Origin: PCC-7336 sp039817825
Lineage (GTDB): Bacteria > Cyanobacteriota > Cyanobacteriia > Thermostichales > PCC-7336
Reading direction: 5' to 3'
NCBI GenBank assembly: GCA_039817825.1
Contig: JBCBVA010000015.1
Span: forward strand, 1-47,656
Length of the DNA stretch: 47,656 bases
Position numbers and translations under genes: made by a program. How positions within the stretch are numbered: position 1 is the stretch's first letter; every line of letters starts with the position of its first letter. This document shows, piece by piece, positions 16,495 to 26,290 of this stretch. Below the pieces are notes generated by a model. That model did no database searches and had not been told where the DNA came from. It worked only from the letters and a program-made list of their open reading frames with translations.

Positions 16495-18471
16495 TCAGGC
16501 TGCACCGGCTACATAGTTTTGGAGCGATTGAGCGATCACCTCTGCTGTTCGTTGTTGATGGTTGGGAGACGAAATGAGTTCGAATTCCTCTGGATGGATG
16601 GCGAATCCCAGTTCCAATAGCACTGAGGGACAGGTAGTGGCTCGAATCACTGCCAGGCTGGAAAAGAAATGACCGTAGTCTGCTTGACCCAGTTGATTGA
16701 CCAAATCGAGATGTAGGGATTCTGCCAACTCTCGACTGTGAGGGAAGTACCAGAAGCTACCAATACCGCTAGTCGTTTCGGCGTTGCCACTATCGGGCAA
16801 TGCGTTGTAGTGCAGGCTAACAAACAGATGGGGCTTCTGTTCTGCCTGCAGATCGGCGCGATCGGCTAGTGGAACGAAAACATCTTCCGTTCGAGTCATC
16901 AACACCGATGCTCCTTGTCGTTCGAGCACACTTTTGAGTCTCTGACTGACAGTGAGCACCAAGTCTTTTTCTGGCATACCCGTAGGGCCGCGCGTACCCA
17001 AATCAAGGCTGCCGCCATGACCGGGATCGATCGCCACTGTCAACCCCCGTAACGGAGCGTTGGCATCTACTTCCGGAGTGTGGCGCACCCGCAGCAGTAG
17101 CGTGGTGCCCTCGTAATTGATGTCGTATCCCCAGGCATAGTCTTGGGTCAAATGCAGAATGTAGCGCACGCGATCGTGACTAATCTGGGACCAGCTCACA
17201 TCCTCCACCAGCGGATTATCGGGGGTTAGTTTAAAGAAATCGGTTTGCAAAACCGCACCATCCACATCCAGGACAATCTGCCCCGGTTCTTCGACAACGT
17301 TGTACGGCAGTCGTACGGTCATCGGGAGGCGCAACTCCGTCCACTCTCCCACCCGCACCAGTTGGGTGCTACCGATTGCGCTGCTGGGGGGCTCGGCAAC
17401 GGTTTCGATATCTACCTCTTCGCTGGTAATCCAGCGATCGGATGCGGTGTGTAACCAGTCGTTTTCCCGCCCGATAATCCTGGACTCAGTGCCTTTCGGC
17501 CACGGGGAATAGCGAATGTAATTAGTGCTAGGGCCGTTGCGGGCGATCGCGTCATCGGTGTTGGCCCGAGCTACCAATACGCGATCGGGGTCCAGCACTT
17601 TCAAGGGGGCGGCCGGTTTCGTCACCACTTGGCCGCCAGCACTGACAGAGAGTTCGGGGGTGATTGTCGTCCCTGCTTTGCTGGCTGGCAGTTGTACGCA
17701 GGCTCGATATAAGCCTGGTTGAGCAACCGTTCCGGCGGCGGTTGGTGTGTCCGTCAAGATAGCGTTGGCTGCGGGGAGAGCTGTGGCGGATGATTGCTCT
17801 GCCAGTTGAACGCGACTATCCCAGAGCTGAAGTGAAACCTCGGCATTGGGGGTGGCGATCGCTTCAAAACAGCTAATCTCCCCCGGTAGTTGCCAGACTT
17901 CCGAGTTGGGGCGAATGGTGTCTTCCAAAATGCCTGCAGCAATTGGAGGCTGGCGGACGGGACTGCGACGGGTAACGTGGCGAACGAACTGCTGGGTGTG
18001 GCCGCTGGGGGATTGCAGGGAGAGGATGAGGGGGTTGCTACCGATTGCGAGGGGCACGCTGGGAGCAAAGTGGCCGGCGGGGCTGCGGTGAATGTCTTGG
18101 CCGTTAAGGGTGACGCGGGTGCTGGGAGGGGCGGTGCCGATGACGAATATAGATGGGGAAAGGGTAACGCGATCGTTGGGAGGATACACGATCGGGTCGG
18201 CAGCGTTCTCGCTATTGGCCACGTTGACAGGCAAGTTATTGACTTCCGTGTGAGTCTCGACGGTTGCTGCTGATGGCCGATCGGTTGCGTTGACCCCAAG
18301 GTGGGTCATGGGAGCATAAGGGGATGCTGGATTGGGGAAGGGGTGCGAGCGAACGGCGAGCGGAAGCACCAGCAGTAAGGACGCGATCGCCGTGCAGCCT
18401 AATGCAACGAATCGCTGCCAGAGACTCAAAACGAGCTTTGACTGTTGTGCCTTTCGTGCCATGCCGCCCAT
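16495..18471 (-). CDS. N-acetylmuramoyl-L-alanine amidase (Amidase_3) with AMIN-like region
   Basis: A 658-residue envelope enzyme expected to cleave the amide bond between muramic acid and the stem peptide in peptidoglycan. It begins with a basic stretch and a hydrophobic export signal (ALGCTAIASLLLVLPLAV, about 27-45). Two or three beta-rich modules follow, including an Ig-like segment (NDRVTLSPSIFVIGTAPPST) and an SH3-like segment (NGPSTNYIRYSPWPKGTESR). An AMIN-type region (TQLVRVGEWTELRLPM) comes next. The C-terminal ~195 residues are Amidase_3, with zinc ligands His in AIDPGHGG, Glu in MPEKDLVLT and His in SLHYNA, and catalytic Glu in LLELGFAIHPEE. It is close to cyanobacterial AmiC-type enzymes used in septum splitting and septal pore formation. 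ATG 18462 is an equally possible start. Downstream there is an unusually long gap to the first minus-strand terminator. Confidence 0.93.
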   Translation of the reverse strand: MGGMARKAQQSKLVLSLWQRFVALGCTAIASLLLVLPLAVRSHPFPNPASPYAPMTHLGVNATDRPSAATVETHTEVNNLPVNVANSENAADPIVYPPNDRVTLSPSIFVIGTAPPSTRVTLNGQDIHRSPAGHFAPSVPLAIGSNPLILSLQSPSGHTQQFVRHVTRRSPVRQPPIAAGILEDTIRPNSEVWQLPGEISCFEAIATPNAEVSLQLWDSRVQLAEQSSATALPAANAILTDTPTAAGTVAQPGLYRACVQLPASKAGTTITPELSVSAGGQVVTKPAAPLKVLDPDRVLVARANTDDAIARNGPSTNYIRYSPWPKGTESRIIGRENDWLHTASDRWITSEEVDIETVAEPPSSAIGSTQLVRVGEWTELRLPMTVRLPYNVVEEPGQIVLDVDGAVLQTDFFKLTPDNPLVEDVSWSQISHDRVRYILHLTQDYAWGYDINYEGTTLLLRVRHTPEVDANAPLRGLTVAIDPGHGGSLDLGTRGPTGMPEKDLVLTVSQRLKSVLERQGASVLMTRTEDVFVPLADRADLQAEQKPHLFVSLHYNALPDSGNAETTSGIGSFWYFPHSRELAESLHLDLVNQLGQADYGHFFSSLAVIRATTCPSVLLELGFAIHPEEFELISSPNHQQRTAEVIAQSLQNYVAGAA

Positions 18472-18825
18472 TTCCCTAATGGCTTACTGCGTATGGTTTT
18501 AGCGTGGTTGAGACTGTCTGGCCATTTCAAAGCTATAAAGACCCGCTAACATCCTGATGGTAAAGAACATGCAGGTGCTTCTGCTGCACAACGTCAGTTC
18601 GACAGGGCTATTCGAGTGGGATAGTTGCCCTACCGCACAACGACAGCATCAGGGTTTAATGCCTCTTGCGCCCTTCTCTCACATTGGAAGAAGGGTTGAG
18701 GATGAGGGCAATTGAACTCAGGTTTCACAAGTGTCGTTCCCTGTTCTTAAGGTTGACAGGGCATTAGCAGTTTGCTTCACGCGATATTGACTGTGCCTGT
18801 TACAACTGTGCCTGTGAGATGTGTA
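18472..18825. other. intergenic, occupied partly by family B repeat
   Basis: About 350 bases between the response regulator end and the amidase start. A complete family B element fills 18657-18766; the part from 18472 to 18656 should hold the amidase promoter. No gene is seen. Confidence 0.55.
18657..18766. repeat. family B repeat, copy 2 (110 bp)
   Basis: The element begins TAATGCC and ends GGCATTA, a perfect seven-base inverted terminus starting with TA. Its right end, TTCTTAAGGTTGACAGGGCAT, matches the right end of copy 1 (TTCTTAACGTTGACAGAGCAC at about 36237-36255), and the two copies have nearly the same length (110 and 107 bases). It has no coding capacity. The features are those of a small non-autonomous element using TA target sites. 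Confidence 0.6.
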
Positions 18826-20028
18826 TTAATGCACTCGTACTCGCACCAGGGCTATATCGGTATCAAGCGCCTGGTTTGTGTGTGGGGTGATTGTGCTAGT
18901 GTTGCTGCCGCATGCGCGGCGGAGATTCTCGATAGCCACTGCCAAGACGCGATCGCCTGTCGTCTGACTCTCCGCATCTAACAGCCACTGAATCCTCTCT
19001 GCTTGGAAAGGCTGCGACCCCGTGACGATGCTGCTGTTGAGTAGGTATAGGGTATTGCCAGACTTGAGCGGACGGCTGTCGAATGTGAATTCTGTGCCGC
19101 CGATTTGGCTGGCATCCTGTAGTTCCAGCGAGGAGTCTGTAACTGTCGAGGCAGCTCCGAGTGCGGGTCGTTGATTGGCCAACGGTGTCACTCGACCGCG
19201 ACTGTTGACCACCACAGCCACGGTATTCCCAGCGCTGCAATACGTCAGGGTTTTATCGCTAGGGCAGAATATGCCGTACCAAATGCTAAATGCTCCCTCG
19301 GACGATCGCTCTCGGAGCTGCTGCTCAAGTGCGGCCAATATGCGATCGAGCTGATGACCTGTGTCGTCCACCTGCACAGTGGGTAGTGATGCGAGTGAGC
19401 GAGCGACCTGCAGGGCCGCATCAATGCCGGTTTTGGCTGCTTCCAGCAATCCGAAGGCAAACGTATCCTCGTCGAGCCAATGGCCGAAGATGCCGGTACC
19501 GTCCAGGTGAAGACAGGGGTGCCACGCTCGGCTGAACGAGATTTTGGCGTGGTTGTAGGAGGGGGGCAATAGCGATCGCAGGTACTCGGCAGTAGCCCGC
19601 AATCCCACATCCAGTTCTTGGGTTTTCAATTGCAGCGCTCGTTTTAACTCGAACGACCGGCAACCAGTGCGTATTCTGGCTTTCAGTTCGGCAATGTCGG
19701 GGGGCTTGGTCAAGAAATCGTCTGCCCCTGCATCCAACCCCCGCACGATATCTTCAACCGAATCGAAGGCGGTCAAGAGGATAAAAAAAGTCGCATTTAG
19801 CTCTGGGTACTCCCGCACCCGTTGGCACACTTCTGGCCCTTTCATGCCGGGCATCATCCAATCGCAGACAATGACTGCTGGCTGCAGGGCGATCGCTGTT
19901 TTCAGACCAGATTCTCCATCCGATGCGATGTCAACGTCGTATCCCTGTTTCAGAAGGATGCGTTTGAGGGTGAGCTGAATGGTGATGTCGTCATCAATAA
20001 CAAGAATTGTGGCCATGGCCCAAGACAC
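18826..20028 (-). CDS. response regulator with degenerate PP2C/SpoIIE-like output domain
   Basis: A 400-residue protein. The receiver domain (about residues 5-125) is intact: acidic Asp12-Asp13-Asp14, phospho-acceptor Asp56 in VIVCDWMMPGMKG, Thr in LLTAFDS and Lys108 in FLTKPP. A helical linker follows (LKRALQLKTQELDVGLRATAEYLRSLLPP), which is the typical signalling helix leading into SpoIIE/RsbU-type phosphatases. The C-terminal ~240 residues follow that fold (FSRAWHPCLHLDGTGIFGHW, GLLEAAKTGIDAALQVARSL, YCSAGNTVAVVV, and the terminal DTDIALVRVRV). The metal-binding GDxxD is replaced by GTGIFG and the GD-SG-G motif is changed to LLEAAKTG. It may therefore be an inactive phosphatase acting as a partner-switch scaffold. 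The real start is probably ATG 20016 (MATILVIDDD). The receiver is certain and the output domain likely. Confidence 0.85.
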   Translation of the reverse strand: MSWAMATILVIDDDITIQLTLKRILLKQGYDVDIASDGESGLKTAIALQPAVIVCDWMMPGMKGPEVCQRVREYPELNATFFILLTAFDSVEDIVRGLDAGADDFLTKPPDIAELKARIRTGCRSFELKRALQLKTQELDVGLRATAEYLRSLLPPSYNHAKISFSRAWHPCLHLDGTGIFGHWLDEDTFAFGLLEAAKTGIDAALQVARSLASLPTVQVDDTGHQLDRILAALEQQLRERSSEGAFSIWYGIFCPSDKTLTYCSAGNTVAVVVNSRGRVTPLANQRPALGAASTVTDSSLELQDASQIGGTEFTFDSRPLKSGNTLYLLNSSIVTGSQPFQAERIQWLLDAESQTTGDRVLAVAIENLRRACGSNTSTITPHTNQALDTDIALVRVRVH

Positions 20029-20298
20029 CTCGACCTAAGAGTTGCCGCACTGTGAGTGAGATTGTCTACGTGCAGTTTTGGCTTGAAGATCTCTATGGAT
20101 TTTACGTTTCATTCCACCACAGGCCTTTGCTGGCGCTGTTCTACCTGATGCGAACTCTTCCCAAATATACAAATGGAGAGACTGAGAGTCTATTCAGATA
20201 AACAAATCGTGCTGCACTCATCTGTCACTAGTGCAGCACGTTAGCCAATCGAATTGTCGTCGCCGATCGCGCTCGCTGAAGAACAGTGCAAACGACTG

Positions 20299-20721
20299 TT
20301 ATGCTGCCATGCCTCCGTGCTCGTTTTCAGAGCGATCGTCGGGCTCGCTAGACACAGATGCGTCGTCTAGCGTGTAGACAGAAGAGCGAGACTCGCGAAA
20401 ATCATCGATTTTGCCGCGGACGGCGCCGACTAAGCGAGCGACTTTATCGTTCAAGCCTTTTTCGTAGTACAGCTCGTTGGCCTGATTACCCAAGGCGACT
20501 GCTTGGGTTCCAGTCTCGGCCAGCCAGTGGAACGTTGCAACCGACGATTTACCGACAAAGAAAATCACCAGCGCCATGATGTCGATGACACCTGACACGT
20601 ACTCAGTTGTTTTCGCTACAGCTTCGGCATATGCCGGATCTGCTTTGTAGTCCCACAGCTCCTGGGTATCCGAAACAATAATGTTCGATCCCTGGCTGTT
20701 TGCGTTGTTCTCGTCACTCAT
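20299..20721 (-). CDS. hypothetical protein with one membrane segment
   Basis: A 140-residue protein that I do not recognise. An Asn/Ser-rich polar N-terminus precedes a single strong hydrophobic segment at about residues 45-68 (GVIDIMALVIFFVGKSSVAT). A helical region and an acidic Ser/Asp/Glu-rich tail (SVSSEPDDRSENEHGG) follow. The charged tail and lack of a signal peptide suggest a membrane-anchored protein with soluble flanks. The start ATG 20721 is well supported by GAGGTG four bases upstream. It stands alone between the response regulator and the repeat-bearing gap. The good ribosome binding site and codon use make it a likely real gene of unknown function. Confidence 0.7.
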   Translation of the reverse strand: MSDENNANSQGSNIIVSDTQELWDYKADPAYAEAVAKTTEYVSGVIDIMALVIFFVGKSSVATFHWLAETGTQAVALGNQANELYYEKGLNDKVARLVGAVRGKIDDFRESRSSVYTLDDASVSSEPDDRSENEHGGMAA

Positions 20722-21301
20722 GGCTCACCTCAGCGCTCGCGCTCTATAGTTGCATACCCGGCTATTGCATCTCTAGCTTGTCACGTCCATCTTCCTCGAC
20801 CATTTTGCTTTGGGCAACGGCTCGACGCTGGCTGAAAATCACTTCAGGGTACGAGTCGGCCCGGGGTGTGGAATTGTAGGGCGCAAGGCCGCAGAGACCG
20901 CAATCGCTTATAGCACACGAATTTTAACGTGGTGCTGGACAATCGTCTTCCGCATATTTCTATTATTCAGCCGCGACCGGCTGAGAGGGGTTTCCTGAAG
21001 AATGCCTGAAGATTTACCCAAGATTCTCTTCAGAAATTATCAGCTCCTTCTGGATTGAGATTGGTTTACTGGCACCGTACGCTATTCCACTCCGTACGCT
21101 TGCTGTCCTTCCTTGTTGGGGCAGCATTTTCTGATGGCTATATCGTTTGGCAATTTTCTACTGAGGGTTCCCTAACCATTTCCCCTGGCAAATCAAGGGT
21201 TTTAGCTGTCTCTAGACTCTAGAACTTACAGCGGATTGCTATACAAGGTGGTGTGGTTATCTGGATGAGATATCGGGATGTGGCCTGTACCGTCGAGGTG
21301 T
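20722..21301. other. intergenic with family A repeat
   Basis: About 580 bases between two minus-strand genes. A family A repeat fills 21134-21243, immediately downstream of the 5-oxoprolinase stop. The rest shows no gene, tRNA or clear terminator. Confidence 0.5.
21134..21243 (+). repeat. family A repeat, copy A
   Basis: The segment reads from TATATCGTTTGGCAATTTTC to CTTACAGCGGATTGCTATAC. It aligns with copies B (25172-25273), C (26343-26441) and, inverted, D (15447-15551). Shared blocks are GGCAAT near the left end, CCCTAA-CATT, and TTACAGCGGAT at the right end. It lies about 60 bases downstream of the 5-oxoprolinase gene. Confidence 0.65.
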
Positions 21302-24300
21302 TTATGTGGCTGCACCGTAAGCTCCGCCCCCAGGAGTTGCGATCGCGATCGTATCCCCGATATCTAGCTGTACGCGATCGCAACTGTTGAGAGCCACTAC
21401 AGACCCATCTCGGCACTCCACACGAGTGCTCCCCACGGCTCCATTCCCTCCGCCTGCTAACCCCGGTGGTTCGACGAGCCGGTGGTCGGACAGGATGGCG
21501 GCTGTGGCCGGTGCCAAAAACTCCAATTTACGAATGACTCCATTGCCTCCGGCAAACTGACCGACGCCGCCACTGTTGGGGCGAATAGAGAATTCTTTGA
21601 GCAGGACCGGAAATCGCCATTCCAAGACTTCCGGATCGGTGAGTCGCGAATTGGTCATGTGGGTTTGGACGGCATCGGTCCCCGCATAGGTGGGGCCAGC
21701 TCCAGAGCCACCGCAAATGGTCTCGTAGTACTGGAAGCGATCGCTGCCAAACGTGAAATTATTCATCGTCCCTTGTCCGGCAGCCATCACTCCCAACGCT
21801 GCATATAAGGCGTTGACGATGGCCTGAGAGGTTTCCACATTGCCTGCCACCACGGCAGCGGGATAGCTCGGATTGAGCATACTGCCGAAGGGAATGACCA
21901 GTTCGAGGGGGGTGAGGCAGCCCGCATTGAGGGGGATTTTGTCATCGACTAGCGTGCGAAAGACGTACAGGACGGCTGCTGTCGTGACGGCGAGTGGGGC
22001 ATTGAAATTGGTGGCTAGCTGAGGGGATGTGCCGGTAAAGTCGATGCGGGCGGAGCGGGTGCTGGCATTCAGCACGACTTGCACCTGGATCTGGCTGCCG
22101 CCATCCATGCGATAGCAATAAAACTGCTTTGACCGATCGCGGGGTTGGGTTGAGGCCAGTGAGGCGATCGCCGATCTAACAGATTCTTCGGCATTGGCCT
22201 GAACGTAACCCATGTACGCTCGCACGGTAGCTAATCCGTACCGATTGACTAGCTTGTGCAGCTCTTGCACCCCCCGCTCGTTGGCGGCAATTTGTGCTTT
22301 CAAATCGGCAATATTCTGGGCAGGGTTGCGAGCGGGGTAAGGACCTGTGGTGAGGATGTCCAGGAGGGCTGATTCGCAAAAGGTACCTTGCGAAACGAGC
22401 AGAATGTTATCCAGTAAGATGCCTTCTTCATCTACCGTTGTGCTGTTGGGGGGCATAGAACCAGGGGTGATGCCGCCGATATCGGCGTGGTGACCGCGAG
22501 AGGCAACGTAAAACTGAATTGAGGTATTGGTGCTGTCAAAAACGGGGGTAATGACGGTGATATCGGGTAGGTGGGTGCCGCCGTTGTAGGGGTTATTGAG
22601 GACGTAGACATCGCCGGGACGGAGGCGATCACCTCGATCTCGCATCAGACTTTTCACGCTGGCGCTCATGGAGCCCAAATGAACGGGAATGTGGGGGGCG
22701 TTGGCCACAAGCTGGCCGTTGGCGTCGAATAAGGCGCAGGAAAAATCCAGACGTTCCTTGATGTTGACGGAGTAGCTAGTGTTTTGCAGAGCGATGCCCA
22801 TTTCTTCGGCGATCGCCCGAAATAGGTTATTGAAAATCTCCAGCAATACTGGATCGGGGACGGCATCTGCGGCGGATTGGCGATCGACGGCTGTACGAGG
22901 TGCTGCCTGATTCGCGACTTCAGGATGAGTGACTTCGGGATTAGCGACCTCAAGATTGACTCTCTCAAGGATGAGGTCGAGGCGATCGCTCACGGTTGCT
23001 TGCCAGCCAGCCTCAATGACGTTCGTACCTGACGATTCAACCACAATCGCCGGGCCTGTAATGCAAGCGCCTGCCTGCAATGCTTCCCTCTGAAAGACAG
23101 GCGTGTTGTGCCAATGTCCCCGTTTGGGAGCTTTGAGATCTCTGTTAGCTCCAGAAGCTGTGTTGATTCCGTAGACGGGAACCGTGGCGATCGCTCTCAA
23201 CGTGCTGTCCTTGGAGACAGTGCCAGCTTGGACCTCAGGGGCAGACATGTACCCGATCGATTCCACCGATAGCGATTCCACGACTAGTGTCTTATCGGCC
23301 ATGACAAACCCGTAGCGCTGGCGATGCAGTGTCTCAAACTGCGATCGCATCTCATCGAGGGGGCCAACTGCAACCAGCAACGGCGCATCCGTTCCGGCAT
23401 ATTTCAATTGCGCTTTAAACTCAACGTCGACCCGATCGGCTTCGATCCCCTGCCCCTTCAGTTGCTTGCGTCCCGCTGCTGCCAGCTCCCGGACCTCTTG
23501 TGCAAGCTGAGGCATCAACTCGGGAGTCAGCTCGGCCTCAACCGCGCAGTCCTGCAGTACGCGCAAATCCGCCAATCCCATGCCGTAAGCCGACAATACC
23601 CCTGCGTAGGGATGAATAATGATGGTTGGGATACCGAGGGTGGCGGCGATCGCGCAGGCATGCTGTCCACCCGCTCCGCCAAAGCAGCACAGGGAATACT
23701 CGGCTAGGTTGTGGCCCCGCTGAATGGAAATCTGCTTGATGGCGTTGGCCATGTTCTCAACCGCGATCGCCACAAACCCTGCAGCTACGTCTACTGCCGA
23801 GCGTCGATCGCCTGTTTGCTCGTGGATGGTGTGGGCCAGGGTGTCAAATTGCTGCTGCACCACTTTGGCATCCAGCGACACATCTCCTGTAGAACCAAAC
23901 ACGTGGGGGAAAAACTGTGACTGTAGCTTGCCCAGCATCACATTGGCATCCGTGATCGTTAATGGCCCACCGTTGCGATAGCAGGCTGGTCCCGGGTACG
24001 CTCCTGCCGATTCCGGCCCGACGCGATAGCGGGAACCATCAAACTCCAGAATGGAACCGCCCCCCGCTGCAATGGTGTGGATGGCCATCACGGGCGATCG
24101 CAGTCTCACTCCTGCAATCTCTGTTTCGAAGGCTCGTTCGTACTCGCCGCTGTAGTGACAGACATCGGTGGAGGTCCCCCCCATATCGAACCCGATAATC
24201 TTGTGCAGACCTGCTATCTCACAGGTTTTGACTGCCCCCACAACTCCTCCGGCAGGCCCCGACAAAATACTGTCTTTGCCGCGAAATCGGCGTGCATCGG

Positions 24301-25117
24301 TGAGGCCACCATTGGATTGCATAAACATCAATCGTGTATCGCCAAGTTGAGCGGCAACGCGATCGACGTACCGTCTCAAAATAGGTGACAGATAGGCGTC
24401 TACGACCGTCGTATCCCCCCGACTGACCAGTTTCATCAACGGGCTGACATTGTGGGACACCGAGATTTGCGTAAAGCCAATCTCGGCCGCAATCTGGGCT
24501 ACCCGCTGCTCGTGGGCTGGATAGCGGTACCCGTGGACGAACGCGATCGCGATCGCCCGAATACCGATGTCGAACGCTTCTTGCAGCCGCTGACGCGTCA
24601 CGTCTTCATCCAAGGCCAACCGAACCTCTCCGGTTGCTAACACCCTCTCGGGAATTTCCACCACCTGCTCGTACACCATGTCTGGTAGGACGATTTCGCG
24701 GGCAAAAATATCCGGTCGATTCTGGTAGCCAATCCGCAATACATCTCGGAATCCACTGGTTACGGCAAAAACCGTGCGATCTCCTTTACGCTCCAGTAAC
24801 GCATTGGTGGCCACTGTTGTTCCCATTTTGACGGCTTCGATGGGGGCCGCGTCTGCTAGGCGCGTAACTTCATCCGATGCCTCTGTTATTCCTAGACAGT
24901 CCCGAATTCCCTGTAAGGCAGCGTCCCGATACTGCGCGGGATTTTCGGAAAGCAACTTGCGTACTTGCAAGTGACCATTGGGTTGCCGAGCCACGATGTC
25001 GGTGAATGTACCGCCGCGATCGATCCAAAACTGCCAGCCTCTAAGTGGGTCTTTTAGTTCGGGTCGCACGTGTTGCGATTCGCGGGGGCTCATATCGTCA
25101 GATCGAGAAATTCGCAT
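21302..25117 (-). CDS. 5-oxoprolinase (fused hydantoinase A and B)
   Basis: A 1271-residue enzyme expected to hydrolyse 5-oxo-L-proline to glutamate with ATP, salvaging pyroglutamate from glutathione turnover or cyclised glutamine. The N-terminal half is the HyuA-type ATPase: WIDRGGTFTDIVARQ at about 31-45, MGTTVATNALLERKG, a second phosphate loop in IIGFDMGGTSTDVCHYSG, and CFGGAGGQHACAIA. The C-terminal half from about residue 760 is HyuB-type (IFNNLFRAIAEEMGIALQNTSYSVNIKER, then IPVHLGSMSASVKSLM and NNPYNGGTHLPDITV). The two are joined by a linker with an irregular repeat of the EVANPEVTHPEVAN type. The length fits eukaryotic-type fused oxoprolinases. It stands alone, bracketed by two copies of repeat family A. 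Other hydantoinase activities are possible. An alternative start is ATG 25093. Confidence 0.92.
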   Translation of the reverse strand: MRISRSDDMSPRESQHVRPELKDPLRGWQFWIDRGGTFTDIVARQPNGHLQVRKLLSENPAQYRDAALQGIRDCLGITEASDEVTRLADAAPIEAVKMGTTVATNALLERKGDRTVFAVTSGFRDVLRIGYQNRPDIFAREIVLPDMVYEQVVEIPERVLATGEVRLALDEDVTRQRLQEAFDIGIRAIAIAFVHGYRYPAHEQRVAQIAAEIGFTQISVSHNVSPLMKLVSRGDTTVVDAYLSPILRRYVDRVAAQLGDTRLMFMQSNGGLTDARRFRGKDSILSGPAGGVVGAVKTCEIAGLHKIIGFDMGGTSTDVCHYSGEYERAFETEIAGVRLRSPVMAIHTIAAGGGSILEFDGSRYRVGPESAGAYPGPACYRNGGPLTITDANVMLGKLQSQFFPHVFGSTGDVSLDAKVVQQQFDTLAHTIHEQTGDRRSAVDVAAGFVAIAVENMANAIKQISIQRGHNLAEYSLCCFGGAGGQHACAIAATLGIPTIIIHPYAGVLSAYGMGLADLRVLQDCAVEAELTPELMPQLAQEVRELAAAGRKQLKGQGIEADRVDVEFKAQLKYAGTDAPLLVAVGPLDEMRSQFETLHRQRYGFVMADKTLVVESLSVESIGYMSAPEVQAGTVSKDSTLRAIATVPVYGINTASGANRDLKAPKRGHWHNTPVFQREALQAGACITGPAIVVESSGTNVIEAGWQATVSDRLDLILERVNLEVANPEVTHPEVANQAAPRTAVDRQSAADAVPDPVLLEIFNNLFRAIAEEMGIALQNTSYSVNIKERLDFSCALFDANGQLVANAPHIPVHLGSMSASVKSLMRDRGDRLRPGDVYVLNNPYNGGTHLPDITVITPVFDSTNTSIQFYVASRGHHADIGGITPGSMPPNSTTVDEEGILLDNILLVSQGTFCESALLDILTTGPYPARNPAQNIADLKAQIAANERGVQELHKLVNRYGLATVRAYMGYVQANAEESVRSAIASLASTQPRDRSKQFYCYRMDGGSQIQVQVVLNASTRSARIDFTGTSPQLATNFNAPLAVTTAAVLYVFRTLVDDKIPLNAGCLTPLELVIPFGSMLNPSYPAAVVAGNVETSQAIVNALYAALGVMAAGQGTMNNFTFGSDRFQYYETICGGSGAGPTYAGTDAVQTHMTNSRLTDPEVLEWRFPVLLKEFSIRPNSGGVGQFAGGNGVIRKLEFLAPATAAILSDHRLVEPPGLAGGGNGAVGSTRVECRDGSVVALNSCDRVQLDIGDTIAIATPGGGAYGAAT

Positions 25118-25955
25118 CCATCAGCCTAGCGCCTCGCGTTCTCCTGCCCTCAACCGAGCCCGCTCTGCATATATAGCGTTGGCAATCTGCTATGGGGAGT
25201 ACCTAAGCATTTCTCCGGGTAAACCAAAGCTTTTCACGATCTTCGGGCTCTATATCTTATAGCGGATTTCCATAACCGTCGGCGCAGCCCCATCAGTAGT
25301 AGAGCCTTCCGGGAGCTCAAGGCCTTACAGCGGGTAGATTTAGTGCTGTTTCCCGCCCCTCTCAATTGGCCTAGCGTACGTAACTGTTCCCTAAATCCTG
25401 ATTTATTACAGATTTCATTGCATAAAGTTCCGTGGAGCTGCGGATAACAGATACAGATTGGAGAGAGTTCAATAACAAAACATCTGGTCTCCACTGCTGG
25501 AGTTGATGTAACCATCTAAATGTCTACGTTTAGGCTTCGACATTCATCTTCATTGCGACATCCGTTTGTTCCCCGCATCTTGTTCAACTTCGCTAGGATC
25601 TTATAGAGGCGATCTCCGTACAATTCAGCAGTTTTTTCGTTTGAGAGATATTAGATTGCCGGATACAGCAGTCCGGTATTCGCAATTTAGTATTCATCGG
25701 GCGAAAACTGTTGGAGCGCTTTCAAGATAAGCGTTGTGGCTGTTCGGTTCAATGTCAGTATGGACGATCAACTTGGGGCCTGGAGCTGGTTGTACGCTTG
25801 CGATATTGATGCGATCGCACAAGCTTTATAAAGCTGGCTTGAGTTCATCGTAAATACATCTTCATCGTGCCTAAAATAGCTAATTTGTTTCACAACTCAT
25901 TCACAATCTCTCCTTACATTATGAATTGTCAGAAACAACGATTCGGTGACGCGCA
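25118..25955. other. gene-free stretch with family A repeat
   Basis: About 840 bases. A family A repeat occupies 25172-25273. The remainder is AT-rich near 25850-25930, where the promoter of the downstream small gene must lie; two TTCACAA/TTCACAAT units 13 bases apart (about 25891 and 25904) are candidate regulatory sites. No gene was recognised. Confidence 0.5.
25172..25273 (+). repeat. family A repeat, copy B
   Basis: The segment runs from TATAGCGTTGGCAATCTGC to ATCTTATAGCGGATTTCCAT. The left AATCTGCTAT and the right ATAGCGGATT form imperfect inverted ends. It lies about 55 bases upstream of the 5-oxoprolinase start, so it may sit inside or upstream of that promoter. Confidence 0.65.
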
Positions 25956-26150
25956 ATGACCATTAAGCAACTGGTTGAACAAGTATTTCTAGACACCATC
26001 TTGACTGCTGATGTGGAAGAGCAAATCAATTTGCTGTTGTGGAGTAACCAGTTCGATACTGCTGATATTGCGGCTCTGGATGCTCTAGTCATTGCTTTAC
26101 AGCTCAATGAAGTAACCGTTCCGAGCTACAGTGCGTTTGTGTCTGCTTAA
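25956..26150 (+). CDS. small conserved cyanobacterial protein
   Basis: A 64-residue acidic, helical protein: MTIKQLVEQVFLDTILTADV, EEQINLLLWSNQFDTADIAA, and LDALVIALQLNEVTVPSY. The pattern of a first helix, the EEQINLLLW core and a final LDALVIAL helix is one I recognise from many cyanobacterial short proteins of unknown function. There is no signal peptide or membrane segment. GGTGA six bases upstream of ATG 25956 supports the start, and a strong intrinsic terminator follows at 26291-26317, so it is probably a single-gene transcript. Function is unknown. Confidence 0.75.
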   Translation: MTIKQLVEQVFLDTILTADVEEQINLLLWSNQFDTADIAALDALVIALQLNEVTVPSYSAFVSA

Positions 26151-26290
26151 GTTGCTTCCTTGCATATACCGTTCGAGTCAGAAGGCGAAGGACGAGTGCT
26201 GTGAATCGTTGAATAGGTCGCGTGTTGTCAGGTGCTCTGAGTAATAACGCCGACTGACTCCTCACAAGTTTGAGTTTGTAGCTGTAGTCT

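Noticed and set aside
16341..16577. 78-residue plus-strand frame near the amidase end
   Set aside because: Overlaps the amidase 3' end on the other strand, Trp/Cys/Arg-rich, no family pattern.
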